The notes beneath the pieces were generated by a model that saw only the letters and a list, made by a program, of their open reading frames with translations, did not search any database and was not told the origin of the DNA. Of a DNA stretch of 9,856 nt, positions 1 through 7,928 are shown in pieces. Made by a program: the position numbers and the translations under genes. The stretch lies in the NCBI GenBank assembly GCA_015489055.1, contig WFMO01000259.1, positions 1-9,856 on the forward strand, given 5' to 3'. Positions within the stretch are counted from its first letter, which is position 1. Every line of letters begins with the position of its first letter. The stretch is from Helicobacteraceae bacterium. GTDB taxonomy: Bacteria; Campylobacterota; Campylobacteria; Campylobacterales; Sulfurimonadaceae.

Positions 1-1584
1 CGCTTTTCAGAAGGCTTACATCAGGCTTTAGAGGCAAAAGAAAATGTAGAAATCAAAGAAGAATCTCAAACCTTAGCGGACATAACTTTTCAAAATTATT
101 TTAGAATGTATGACAAACTCTCAGGTATGACTGGTACCGCGCAAACAGAAGCAACAGAATTTGCTGAAATTTACAAGCTTGATGTTGTTTCTATTCCCAC
201 TAATATACCTATTACTAGAAAAGATTTAAATGATCTTATATATAAAACAGAAAAAGAGAAATTTGACGCGGTAATAGCGCAGATAAAGACGTTAAAAGCA
301 AACGGTCAGCCTATCTTGATTGGTACGGCTTCCATTGAAAAATCTGAACTTTTACATGAACTTTTAAAAAAGCAAAAGATACCTCATACCGTGTTAAATG
401 CAAAAAATCACGAACAAGAGGGCGAAATTATTAAAAATGCCGGCGTTAAAGGCTCTGTGACAATTGCCACAAATATGGCGGGTCGCGGTGTTGATATTAA
501 GATAGATGATGAAGTAAAAAATTTAGGCGGTTTATATATTATAGGTACAGAACGCCATGAAAATAGACGTATTGACAACCAATTAAGAGGACGTTCCGGC
601 AGACAGGGTGATCCTGGATGTACACAGTTTTATCTTTCACTTGAAGATAATCTATTAAGAATTTTTGGCTCAGATAGAATTAAAAGTATTATGGAAAGAT
701 TGGGTGTTGAAGATGGTGATTTTATTGAATCAAAAATGGTAACTAGAGCGGTTGAAAAGGCACAGAAAAAAGTTGAAAATCTTCATTACGAGGGTAGAAA
801 GCAGATTGTAGAGTATGACGATGTTGCTAATGAGCAACGAAAAATCGTATATAAATTTAGAAACGAGCTTTTAAACGAAACATACGATATAGATAGCAAG
901 ATAAACGAGATTAGGGAGGAGTATTTACAGCATATCTTAACTCAATCAAATATTTTTGACGATACTTCTATGGAAGAAGAAAATTTAACAAAATTATCCA
1001 AGGTTTTAAAAGAAGAACTAAATTACCATATAGATTTACAATCCATAAAAGATTTAGAGTATAGCGATATGGTAGATTTTGTATATACCGATTTAAAAAA
1101 ATCTTATGATGAGAAAATGTCTGTTTTAGATGAGGAAACAAAAATGCAGGTTCAAAGGGAGTTTTATCTTAAAACACTTGATTTTGCATGGAGAGAACAT
1201 CTATATGTAATGGATAATATGAAAACCGGTATAAGATTGCGTGCATATAATCAAAAAGATCCATTAGTAGAGTATAAAAAGGAGAGTTTTAATCTTTTTA
1301 GCGAGTTGGTTGAAAGTATTAAATATGATACGATAAAAACACTGCATGTTATTGAATTTGAAGTAGAGTCGGCAGAAGAGGATGCCCAAAATTTTGCCAA
1401 TCAAATACAACAGGAAAGAAAGCAAGATGAGGCTGCAATGCTTTTAAACAGACATGACAGTGATGATATTCAAGCTATTAAAAAGAAAGTAGCAAGAAAT
1501 GAACCTTGCCCATGTGGAAGTGGTAAAAAATATAAAAATTGTTGTGGAAAAAGTGGACCTAAAAAAGGTGCCTTTGCCTCTTGA
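1..1584 (+). CDS. secA: Protein translocase subunit SecA, C-terminal ~527 residues (5' end cut by window)
   Basis: SecA is the cytoplasmic ATPase that pushes unfolded preproteins through SecYEG. The frame is open from base 1, so the ATG at 106 is an internal Met, not the start. Numbering residues from base 1, the sequence shows GMTGTA (42-47), then NBD2 helicase motifs: GTAS at 108-111, [10 protein letters not shown] at 156-165 and the motif VI stretch at 194-206 with arginines R196, R198 and R201. The scaffold and helical wing follow, including [10 protein letters not shown]. The tail carries a SEC-C zinc site of CxCx8CC type: C503, C505, C514, C515. NBD1 with Walker A and B lies upstream of the window. 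The gene ends TGA inside the start of the permease gene, so the two are translationally linked. Known Campylobacter gene order suggests lolA just upstream, which cannot be seen here. Identification is near certain. Confidence 0.98.
   Translation, partial: RFSEGLHQALEAKENVEIKEESQTLADITFQNYFRMYDKLSGMTGTAQTEATEFAEIYKLDVVSIPTNIPITRKDLNDLIYKTEKEKFDAVIAQIKTLKANGQPILIGTASIEKSELLHELLKKQKIPHTVLNAKNHEQEGEIIKNAGVKGSVTIATNMAGRGVDIKIDDEVKNLGGLYIIGTERHENRRIDNQLRGRSGRQGDPGCTQFYLSLEDNLLRIFGSDRIKSIMERLGVEDGDFIESKMVTRAVEKAQKKVENLHYEGRKQIVEYDDVANEQRKIVYKFRNELLNETYDIDSKINEIREEYLQHILTQSNIFDDTSMEEENLTKLSKVLKEELNYHIDLQSIKDLEYSDMVDFVYTDLKKSYDEKMSVLDEETKMQVQREFYLKTLDFAWREHLYVMDNMKTGIRLRAYNQKDPLVEYKKESFNLFSELVESIKYDTIKTLHVIEFEVESAEEDAQNFANQIQQERKQDEAAMLLNRHDSDDIQAIKKKVARNEPCPCGSGKKYKNCCGKSGPKKGAFAS
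1581..1584 (+). other. TTGA stop/start overlap of secA and the permease gene
   Basis: The four bases TTGA hold the permease start (TTG, 1581-1583) and the secA stop (TGA, 1582-1584). This geometry suggests termination-reinitiation, so that permease synthesis follows SecA translation. The weak TTG start and the 10-nt spacing to AAGGTG fit a low, coupled expression level. The overlap is read directly; coupling is inference. Confidence 0.85.
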
Positions 1585-2783
1585 AACATAATATAGTATC
1601 TTATCTTTTAAAACGTTTCTTGCGTTTTGATAAAGATCAGCCTTTTATATTTCTATCTGCTGTACTCGCGTTTTTAGGCATAGCTGTGGGAGTTATGGTT
1701 TTAATTGTTGCTATGGCACTGATGAATGGATTTGATAAAGAGTTTAAATCTAAACTGACTATTATGAATTATCCGTTAACTATATTGCCAAAATTTTATG
1801 GTGCGGTTGATAAAACTTTACTAAACAGTCTGCAGCATAGATTCCCTAAGTTAAAATATAGTCCCTATGTAGTATCATCAGTTATTACAAAAAGTGGATC
1901 TTTGCTTGAGGGTGGATATATTTTCGGTGTAAATTTTAAAGATGAAGAGTCTGTCAATAGCATCTTGAAAAAATCCTTAAGAGGAAAAACAGTTCATCGT
2001 TTTGATGTTGTTGTGGGCAGATCTTTGCTTAATGAATATGATTTAAGTGTTAATGATAGACTGATGTATATATTTACACAAGTACAGCCAAACGGTTTTT
2101 CCGTATCGCCACAGCTAAAAAGATTTAAAATTATAAGTACGTTTCATTCTGGTTTGATAGCTTACGACAAGGCTTACAGCTATACTACGCTAAATTCTTT
2201 ACAGCGGGTTTTAAACATTCCTTTTAATCAATATAGCGGTGTCCATGTTTTCTCCAAGCATCCACGAGAAATGATTAAAAAATTAAGAAAATTTTTGCCA
2301 AATACCGTTATTGTCAAAGGATGGTGGCAAGATAATGTAAACTTTTTTGCAGCTCTACAGATGGAGAAGAGATCACTCTTTATAGTTTTAATGCTACTTA
2401 TTTTAATAGCAGCTATCAATATTATATCATCGCTACTCATGACTGTTATGAATAGACGCGCTGAGATTGCTTTATTGCTTTCTTTGGGTATTACAAAAAG
2501 TCAAATTAAAAAAGTTTTTTTATCTTTAGGTATGGTGATTGGAAGCGGAGGTATTTTAGCCGGTACATTGCTAGGTTTTTTAGGCATATGGATTTTGGGT
2601 AATTTTGATATTGTAAATTTACCAAAAAATGTATATCCAAGCACTACTTTACCTTTAGATCTAAGTGTATCAGATCTCTTTTTGATTATAGCAGGCGCTT
2701 TTATTATTGTAATCATCTCATCATATTATCCGGCTAAAAAAGCTAGTGACGTGGATATTTTGACTGTTTTAAGAAATGAATAA
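1581..2783 (+). CDS. LolC/LolE-family lipoprotein-releasing ABC transporter permease
   Basis: Inner-membrane permease of the MacB/FtsX-fold family. In the Lol pathway such subunits, with the LolD ATPase, lift mature lipoproteins from the inner membrane and pass them to LolA. The 400 residues match the usual LolC/E size. Layout: first membrane helix about 22-48, a periplasmic domain of roughly 215 residues, then three helices at about 265-289, 313-340 and 364-381. The cytoplasmic coupling segment [13 protein letters not shown] (291-303) and the C-terminal [11 protein letters not shown] (from 382) are typical FtsX-family signatures. The start is TTG, inside the secA stop (TTGA). A modest Shine-Dalgarno AAGGTG (1565-1570) sits 10 nt upstream, and the first helix needs this start. 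No second permease or ATPase is adjacent, so the protein may form a homodimer, as proposed for LolF-type single permeases; that is inference. I leave the symbol blank because LolC, LolE and LolF cannot be separated here. Confidence 0.88.
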   Translation: MKHNIVSYLLKRFLRFDKDQPFIFLSAVLAFLGIAVGVMVLIVAMALMNGFDKEFKSKLTIMNYPLTILPKFYGAVDKTLLNSLQHRFPKLKYSPYVVSSVITKSGSLLEGGYIFGVNFKDEESVNSILKKSLRGKTVHRFDVVVGRSLLNEYDLSVNDRLMYIFTQVQPNGFSVSPQLKRFKIISTFHSGLIAYDKAYSYTTLNSLQRVLNIPFNQYSGVHVFSKHPREMIKKLRKFLPNTVIVKGWWQDNVNFFAALQMEKRSLFIVLMLLILIAAINIISSLLMTVMNRRAEIALLLSLGITKSQIKKVFLSLGMVIGSGGILAGTLLGFLGIWILGNFDIVNLPKNVYPSTTLPLDLSVSDLFLIIAGAFIIVIISSYYPAKKASDVDILTVLRNE

Positions 2784-2788
2784 AATAT

Positions 2789-2829
2789 TTATGCCTAAAA
2801 TAGATTGTTAAAATTTTTTTTAGGCATAA
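2789..2829. terminator. Inverted repeat between convergent genes, likely transcription terminator
   Basis: The arms 2789-2800 (ttatgcctaaaa) and 2818-2829 (ttttaggcataa) are exact reverse complements over 12 bp, with a 17-nt loop. The hairpin begins 6 nt after the permease stop and contains the last codons and TAG stop (2795-2797) of the minus-strand gene. Read on the minus strand, the stem is followed by an AT-rich ATATTTTATT run, which suits intrinsic termination. On the plus strand no T-run follows, so it is weaker in that direction. The stem has only four G-C pairs, so stability is moderate. Confidence 0.55.
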
Positions 2830-5800
2830 CAAGTTCAAAAGGTGATAAAAAAGTTCGCTTGATTATATTAAAAGGCGCTAATATAATATCCTTTGCTACG
2901 CTAGTTTGAATCTTTGGTTTATCTATGGTACCGGTTATTTTCAAGGATGTAGAGATACTATTTTTATTAAATAAAATATAGCCTACTAATGGGATTTTAG
3001 ATAACGTTGAGGCTATATTGGTCTTAAGATTTAAAGCAATGTTTAGTTTTCTGGTTTTTAAATCAACTTTTCCTTTGCCGTATATATTTAGTTTTTTAGA
3101 ACTCAAAGCTATCTCTTTTAATGTTAATATATTGTTTTTGTTATTAAAAGTACAATACATTTTTTGCGTAGGCAGTCCTTTGGTAGAATAATTGGGCAGG
3201 GAAAATGATGTTAGTGCCGGTACGGTGTTGACAAAAGCTAATATGTTATTTAAAATAGTATAATTCTTTAGTGTGGCGCCTTTTATTTCGATCAGTCCGT
3301 CATAGTCTGAGAGATCTCCTCTGACTGCAAAAGACAAAGTTCCACCAGATAACTCAGAAGTTGTAAAAATATGATTTATAAAATTATCATTAAATTTTGC
3401 ACCAAAAAAATCGAAGTGTCCACGTGAGTTTAGTTTTAGATTTGCCTTTGCATTTTTGTATGTTAAAATTGCCGTCGCAGTAGAGTTGATGTATAAAATT
3501 TGAAGATTATCAAATAAAATTCTTCTGTTTTTGCCGGCATATAAATATCCATTATTTAATGTTACATACATGGCTTTAGGCTCGGCTTTTGATTTAAACT
3601 GATGTGATTTAAAAAAAGATATAAGTGCTAATATGTTAATGTTAGCTTTAGGTGAAGATATATGAATTTGCTTATTTACGAGGATGTTTATGTGATTATT
3701 TATTTTTAAATGTAGAGCATGCGATAGCTTGTTATAGTTGCCTGTTATATTATAGTTATAGATTTTTTTAGTATGTTCTATGATGATTGGATATGGAAAA
3801 TAAATAGATCCATGCAATAAAAACAGTGTATTGTTTTTTGAAGAAATACTCAAATAGCCACGAGTTAGACTATATTGTTGTATTGGGGCTATAAAGTGTG
3901 CAAGTTTTGATAAGTTTAGATTTGCCTTCCAATAATTAGGGTATAAAGATATATCAGCACCAAATTGTTTTGAATACAGATGCATAATATGATTTTTGTC
4001 TATTAATTCTAAAGAAATAGAATGTTTATTATGCAGTATTTGATTAAATATTGGATGGTCAAACGCCAATTTTTGTATATATAAGTTGCCTGTTTTATCT
4101 GTAAAATTATATATGGCACTGATTTTTGCAGAGATATTTTTATCTGCTGTTAATTTAACGGGCAAAATAAAGATTTTATTTTTCTTGAGCTGTATTGACG
4201 CATGTCCTAAGGTGATATTTTTATCTCCTATTGCCCATCTGCTTAAATTGGTACTTGTAAGTGTTATAAAATGGTTGTAATTAAATTGTAACGGAAGATT
4301 AATCTGATTTAATTTTATAGAATGAAATTTAAACTTGATTAGATTTAAATTAATTTTACCTATTTGTTTTTGTATATTTATATGACCTTTAAGAGAGAAT
4401 TTTATATTGTTATTTATATTTACTATTGTGTGCGGTATAGATATTTGACCGGTGTTTATATTAATTGGCAGGGAGACTTTTTTTAGCATGATTAATTGTT
4501 TACGATAGATCCAAACAGATGATGGAATATTTACTTTTGAGTAAAATGGACTTTTTGTATATATGAGTATTAACGGATGTGTTTTAAGAGTAATGTTGTG
4601 TTTGCCAATATTATAACGGAGCTTATCTATTTTACATGTAATATTTGCTGTTTGTTGTTTAAAGTTTATTTTACCGACCATATTGACTTTAGTATTGTTA
4701 TTATCCGTAATTGTTAGCTGGTTTATATTCATCAGATTGTTATTTAAAGAAAGATTGGCCACAGGAGCATATACTGTATGACCGCGATAATTAAATAAAG
4801 AATTTTTTGTACTAAATGTTCCTTGTGCGTTTATGTGAAAATTATGAAGATGTAGCATTAACTGAAGATATGTATGAGTTTTTGACTTACTTTGGATGAA
4901 GGGTATTTTTATGTTGTAATATTTCAGTAAAGAATCCAATTGTTTACTTAGCTGTAGATTACCAAGTATATAGATACCTATTAGCGGGTCCGCACCAAGA
5001 GGGTTTATATATAACCAGCTTTTTTGCAAGGATTGATTTAGAAATATTGCATTTTGTGGATATATCTTTATAATGCCGTTTTGTATAGTTAATACTGTTT
5101 TTGGCGATACGATAGATGCTAAATTTTTATCAAACTTATAACTCATTTGATTAAAATCAATATTGAGTGCTAATTGTTTAAAGGCGTTAGCCGGATTGTT
5201 TAGATTTATGTATCCTTGAAAGTTATGCAGCGTGATACTTTTTACATGTAAAGCATTCTTAAAAATCCAAGGTGTTATAGATTTTGGTATAGCAAAGTAG
5301 TGTAAAATTTTTTGTATATTGGTTATGTTATGTTTGCTAGAGAGTCTGTATGTCAAGATATTTTTTTTGATATCAAGCGATAATAAGAGTGAGGTATTGG
5401 AATCTAATTTAGCTATAAGTTTTGCATTTAAACTTTTGTTACTGTGCTTTAGTGTGATATTCCCGGAAATATCGATATTTTGTTTTTGGTTAATCAGTTT
5501 TATTATATGTATATTAATATTTTTGTTTTTTGTTTTTATTACGCTTTTTAGTAACCATTGCGCAGAAGCGACATCTACAAAGCTTGGTTTGTTTATATTG
5601 TAATTAATAATAGAGTGTGTGTTATTAAATCTAAAATCTTTAACAGAGACCTTTTTTAGTATATCTGAGAGCTGTTGCAGATAGTGCACGCCGATAAATG
5701 TATCGTGCATATATGATTTGTTTGAAATAGAGGCGATATGCTGATTTTTCTGTATAGAGAGTTTGTCTGCTGTTACAATCAGCCCTTTATCCCATTTTAT

Positions 5801-5965
5801 GTATAATTGTTGGATTTTTAAGTGCGTTAGAGATAAATTATCTATTTTAATACCATGTAATAATAAGCCAAATAATAAAAAAAGAGATAAAATTAAAATG
5901 AAAAAAAAGCTAAGAATTACAGAATACATCTTTGCAATTATGTTTTTTATATTTATATCTTTCAT
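2795..5965 (-). CDS. AsmA/YhdP-like (DUF3971-type) large envelope protein
   Basis: A 1056-residue protein with an N-terminal signal anchor (helix about 14-37 after a short Lys-containing segment), then roughly 1000 residues predicted to lie in the periplasm. These show alternating hydrophobic beta-strand patterns rich in Asn, Ile, Lys and Leu. The C-terminal third resembles the AsmA-like C-terminal domain: a glycine-rich GGTLSFAVRGD patch, a KLNIYGKGKVDLKTRKL strand pair, an IPLVGYIL segment and a final LKITGTIDKPKIQTS strand. Known AsmA-clade members (YhdP, TamB, YdbH) are bridge-like proteins linked to phospholipid transport to the outer membrane; that role here is inference. The start ATG at 5965 is preferred over the ATG at 5929 because it has AGGT six bases upstream. 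The gene runs against its neighbours, overlaps the 5' end of mltG by 68 bp and is far more AT-rich than mdh-fumC. Only two cysteines are present. Family call firm, exact function open. Confidence 0.82.
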   Translation of the reverse strand: MKDINIKNIIAKMYSVILSFFFILILSLFLLFGLLLHGIKIDNLSLTHLKIQQLYIKWDKGLIVTADKLSIQKNQHIASISNKSYMHDTFIGVHYLQQLSDILKKVSVKDFRFNNTHSIINYNINKPSFVDVASAQWLLKSVIKTKNKNINIHIIKLINQKQNIDISGNITLKHSNKSLNAKLIAKLDSNTSLLLSLDIKKNILTYRLSSKHNITNIQKILHYFAIPKSITPWIFKNALHVKSITLHNFQGYINLNNPANAFKQLALNIDFNQMSYKFDKNLASIVSPKTVLTIQNGIIKIYPQNAIFLNQSLQKSWLYINPLGADPLIGIYILGNLQLSKQLDSLLKYYNIKIPFIQSKSKTHTYLQLMLHLHNFHINAQGTFSTKNSLFNYRGHTVYAPVANLSLNNNLMNINQLTITDNNNTKVNMVGKINFKQQTANITCKIDKLRYNIGKHNITLKTHPLILIYTKSPFYSKVNIPSSVWIYRKQLIMLKKVSLPININTGQISIPHTIVNINNNIKFSLKGHINIQKQIGKINLNLIKFKFHSIKLNQINLPLQFNYNHFITLTSTNLSRWAIGDKNITLGHASIQLKKNKIFILPVKLTADKNISAKISAIYNFTDKTGNLYIQKLAFDHPIFNQILHNKHSISLELIDKNHIMHLYSKQFGADISLYPNYWKANLNLSKLAHFIAPIQQYSLTRGYLSISSKNNTLFLLHGSIYFPYPIIIEHTKKIYNYNITGNYNKLSHALHLKINNHINILVNKQIHISSPKANINILALISFFKSHQFKSKAEPKAMYVTLNNGYLYAGKNRRILFDNLQILYINSTATAILTYKNAKANLKLNSRGHFDFFGAKFNDNFINHIFTTSELSGGTLSFAVRGDLSDYDGLIEIKGATLKNYTILNNILAFVNTVPALTSFSLPNYSTKGLPTQKMYCTFNNKNNILTLKEIALSSKKLNIYGKGKVDLKTRKLNIALNLKTNIASTLSKIPLVGYILFNKNSISTSLKITGTIDKPKIQTSVAKDIILAPFNIIKRTFLSPFELVMPKKNFNNLF
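5856..5864 (+). promoter_or_regulatory. Candidate extended -10 promoter for mltG
   Basis: TGtAATAAT fits an extended -10 (TGn plus 5 of 6 bases of TATAAT). It would start RNA near 5871, about 27 nt before the mltG ATG. No -35 box is evident, which is common in Campylobacterota promoters. The site lies wholly inside the minus-strand coding sequence. In such AT-rich DNA chance matches are frequent. Confidence 0.28.
5898..5965. other. 68-bp head-to-head overlap of mltG and the AsmA-like gene
   Basis: The start codons of the two divergent genes point past each other: mltG begins at 5898 on plus and the AsmA-like gene at 5965 on minus. About the first 22 codons of each are the same DNA read on opposite strands. 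Within it lies an A8 tract (5901-5908) encoding Lys codons 2-4 of MltG and, as T8, part of the AsmA-like anchor helix. If the AsmA-like gene started at its second ATG (5929), the overlap would still be 32 bp. Confidence 0.75.
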
Positions 5966-6839
5966 GTATTACCTAAATATGAATGTGCGTACTAAACAGA
6001 TTATCTATATACCAAATGGTTCAATTGATAAAATTATAACACAGTTAAAACACAACAATAGTAACATCACAAAGCTAGATAGCTATATCTTAAGACTGTT
6101 TGGCTCGCCGCAACACGGATGGATAGATTTAAATAGTACAAATCTTACAAAAGCAGATTTTTTGTTTGCAATATCGCATGCTAAAGCCGCAAAATGCAAT
6201 ATAACATTAATACCGGGTGAGACCACCGTGATGTTTTTAAAGCAACTCTCTAAACAATTGCATTTAAAAGATGATAAACTGCAAATGTTTTACCATCGCT
6301 ATGCATATGAACCGGAGGGGATCTTAGTTCCAAATACATATAGCGTTCCTATGGGCATTGATGCTAAAAGTCTTGTATTGCTGTTGCTGCATGAGTCTGA
6401 TACGCAAATGAAAAGGTTGTCATATAGATTATTAGGACATTACAATCAAAAACAGTGGATAAGATATCTAATTATTGCATCAATAATTCAAAAAGAAGCT
6501 ATGCCTGGGCAACAGATGTCTTTAGTTAGTTCAGTTATTTACAATAGGCTAAAAAGACATATGCCGTTGCAAATGGATGGGACTTTAAATTATGGAATAT
6601 ATTCACATAAGACAATAACCCCGCAAAGAATAAAAACTGACCATACTTCATACAATACCTATCTACATGTAGGGCTACCAAAATACCCCGTCTGTAATGT
6701 TGGCGTAAATGCAATAACTGCCGCAGTTTTTTCGGCTAAAACACCATATTTATATTTTGTGACTGCTAAAAATGGGAGGTTTTTCTTCAGTTGTAACTTT
6801 TCTACACACTTACATAACATCAAAACTGCTACAAAATGA
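5898..6839 (+). CDS. mltG: Endolytic murein transglycosylase MltG (YceG-like)
   Basis: MltG is a membrane-anchored lytic transglycosylase that cuts nascent glycan strands and so acts as a terminator of peptidoglycan polymerisation. The 313 residues hold a membrane helix at about 8-27, a periplasmic LysM-like part including IPGETTVMFLKQL, the EPEGILVPNTY segment (138-148) and the catalytic core ASIIQKEA (194-201). Glu200 corresponds to the catalytic glutamate of E. coli MltG (E218). The preceding Glu of the common EKE motif is Gln198 here. Later blocks YNTY, GLPKYPVCNVG (259-269) and AKTPYLYFV complete the family pattern. I chose the ATG at 5898. The same frame is open back to an ATG at 5763, but those 45 extra residues are polar, lie before the membrane anchor and come from the strand opposite the AsmA-like gene. 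A weak AGAGA lies 10 nt upstream of 5898. Older annotations call this family aminodeoxychorismate lyase. Confidence 0.92.
   Translation: MKKKLRITEYIFAIMFFIFISFMYYLNMNVRTKQIIYIPNGSIDKIITQLKHNNSNITKLDSYILRLFGSPQHGWIDLNSTNLTKADFLFAISHAKAAKCNITLIPGETTVMFLKQLSKQLHLKDDKLQMFYHRYAYEPEGILVPNTYSVPMGIDAKSLVLLLLHESDTQMKRLSYRLLGHYNQKQWIRYLIIASIIQKEAMPGQQMSLVSSVIYNRLKRHMPLQMDGTLNYGIYSHKTITPQRIKTDHTSYNTYLHVGLPKYPVCNVGVNAITAAVFSAKTPYLYFVTAKNGRFFFSCNFSTHLHNIKTATK
5971..5974 (-). promoter_or_regulatory. Ribosome binding site deciding the AsmA-like gene start
   Basis: Read on the minus strand, TTTAGGTAATAC precedes the ATG at 5965. AGGT matches the anti-Shine-Dalgarno core at suitable spacing. The alternative ATG at 5929 is preceded by a poor site, so this element favours the longer protein and hence the longer overlap with mltG. 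Confidence 0.5.
6033..6041 (-). promoter_or_regulatory. Candidate extended -10 promoter for the AsmA-like gene
   Basis: On the minus strand this reads TGTTATAAT: a perfect TATAAT with a TGn extension. Transcription would start near 6026 and leave a leader of about 60 nt before the ATG at 5965. No good -35 is seen at 16-18 nt; TTGTTG lies slightly too close. The box is inside mltG codons 46-48. It is the best promoter match noticed near this gene, but it rests on motif matching alone. Confidence 0.42.
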
Positions 6840-6868
6840 AACATTATTTAAACTTTTTACAATCTAGC

Positions 6869-6895
6869 ACAAAGCTTAAAAGATATTAACTTTGT
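6869..6895 (+). terminator. Weak hairpin after mltG, possible terminator
   Basis: acaaag (6869-6874) pairs with ctttgt (6890-6895), and ttaa (6876-6879) with ttaa (6886-6889), around a 6-nt loop with one bulged C. It begins 30 nt past the mltG stop. The following sequence is only moderately T-rich. Low G+C makes it thermodynamically weak, so this is a tentative call. Confidence 0.3.
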
Positions 6896-6898
6896 TAG

Positions 6899-6907
6899 TG
6901 TTATTAT
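6899..6907 (+). promoter_or_regulatory. Candidate extended -10 promoter of the mdh-fumC-sucC operon
   Basis: TGtTATTAT (TGn plus 5 of 6 bases of TATAAT) lies in the 123-nt spacer between mltG and mdh. Predicted start near 6914 gives a leader of about 49 nt ending in the AAGGGAG ribosome site. No convincing -35 at standard spacing. The rest of the spacer shows no recognisable operator or riboswitch. Confidence 0.35.
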
Positions 6908-6962
6908 AAGAACTACAAACCAGTTAATTTTTATAGATGATTTATAAAACAAGGGAGTTGGC

Positions 6963-7928
6963 GTGAATCAAGGAAAAAGAGTCGGTATTATCGGTGCCGG
7001 TAATGTTGGAGCAACTGTCGCGTATTCGTTGGCGGTTCGCGGTTCTTGCCACGAGATTATTTTACGAGACAATAAGATAGATATTGCAAAAGGCAAGGCG
7101 CTTGATATGAGTCAAGCTGCTTCTGCCGTTCGTTCACATACGGTCGTAACAGTTGCAGAGGATATGTCTGAACTGACAAATTGTGATGTTGTAGTAGTAA
7201 CGGCAGGAAGTCCCAGGATGCCTGGTATGAGTCGTGATGATTTATTGATGGTTAATGCACATATTACAAAAGAGGTAGTTAGAGGGGTTGCAAAGTATTC
7301 CCCCAACGCAGTTATAATCATGGTATCAAATCCGTTGGACGCTATGACATATGTTGCACTTAAAGAGAGTGGTTTTAATCGCAGCAAGGTTATCGGTATG
7401 GCCGGAGTTTTGGACAGTTCAAGAATGGCTGCGTTTATACAAGAGAAGTTGGGATATGGCGGTGGTCAAATCAGAGCTTCTGTTATGGGCGGACATGGTG
7501 ATGATATGGTGCCTTTGCCAAGATATTCAACGGTTGCCGGAGTACCTCTGACGGATCTGCTCAGTGAAGAAGAGATAGTTGAGGTTGTAACTAGAACTCG
7601 TCATGGCGGCGCAGAAATTGTAAATTATCTTAAAAATGCCTCCGCATATTATGCGCCGGCAAAATCAACTAGCATCATGGTCGAAGCAATTTTAAAAGAT
7701 ACTAAGCAGATATATCCATGTGCTGTTGCATTAGACGGTGAGTATGGTTATGAGGATATTGTTTCAGGGGTTCCGACCATGCTTGGTTCTAATGGAGCTG
7801 AGAAAATTATTGAAATAACATTGGATGAAAAAGAAAAACAGATGTTTAGTAAGTCGTGTGCTTCGGTTTCAAGATTGATAGATACGTTGAACCAAAACAA
7901 TTTTTTTAAGGAGAATAGTACAAAATGA
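6963..7928 (+). CDS. mdh: NAD-dependent malate dehydrogenase (LDH-like type)
   Basis: Interconverts malate and oxaloacetate with NAD(H) in the cytoplasm. The 321-residue protein belongs to the LDH-like bacterial MDH group rather than the E. coli type. It has the Rossmann motif GAGNVG (11-16) and Asp36 at the end of the second strand, favouring NAD over NADP. The active-site loop is [11 protein letters not shown], with Arg85 (marking malate rather than lactate specificity) and Arg91. Asn123 lies in SNPLD, and the catalytic set is Asp151, Arg154 and His178 (GGHGDD). The start is GTG, with a strong AAGGGAG (6951-6957) five bases upstream. The stop overlaps the fumC ATG (ATGA), so mdh leads an operon with fumC and sucC. 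G+C is clearly higher than in the preceding genes, consistent with a conserved, well-expressed enzyme rather than with transfer. Confidence 0.97.
   Translation: MNQGKRVGIIGAGNVGATVAYSLAVRGSCHEIILRDNKIDIAKGKALDMSQAASAVRSHTVVTVAEDMSELTNCDVVVVTAGSPRMPGMSRDDLLMVNAHITKEVVRGVAKYSPNAVIIMVSNPLDAMTYVALKESGFNRSKVIGMAGVLDSSRMAAFIQEKLGYGGGQIRASVMGGHGDDMVPLPRYSTVAGVPLTDLLSEEEIVEVVTRTRHGGAEIVNYLKNASAYYAPAKSTSIMVEAILKDTKQIYPCAVALDGEYGYEDIVSGVPTMLGSNGAEKIIEITLDEKEKQMFSKSCASVSRLIDTLNQNNFFKENSTK

Noticed and set aside
4086..4280. 64-residue plus-strand open frame
   Set aside because: Another antisense shadow of the same long minus-strand gene, with no domain or start-site support.
5361..5368. T8 homopolymer inside the AsmA-like gene as a contingency locus
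   Set aside because: Similar 7-8 nt A/T runs occur several times in this AT-rich window (for example 2814-2821 and 7901-7907), so it is not distinctive.
5319..5603. 94-residue hydrophobic open frame on the plus strand, resembling a small membrane protein
   Set aside because: It is antisense to the AsmA-like gene. Reverse complements of Lys/Asn/Ile-rich codons readily yield Leu/Phe/Ile-rich frames. No convincing ribosome site was seen.
5763..5897. Extra 45-residue N-terminal extension of MltG from an upstream in-frame ATG
   Set aside because: It is polar, precedes the expected membrane anchor, lies opposite the coding strand of the AsmA-like gene and has no family resemblance I recognise. 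The ATG at 5898 gives the normal anchored protein.
6908..6962. Riboswitch or leader RNA upstream of mdh
   Set aside because: The leader is short and AT-rich, with no conserved aptamer-like pairing or terminator/antiterminator alternatives visible.
7112..7387. 91-residue minus-strand open frame inside mdh
   Set aside because: Antisense to a strongly conserved enzyme; no ribosome site or recognisable product.
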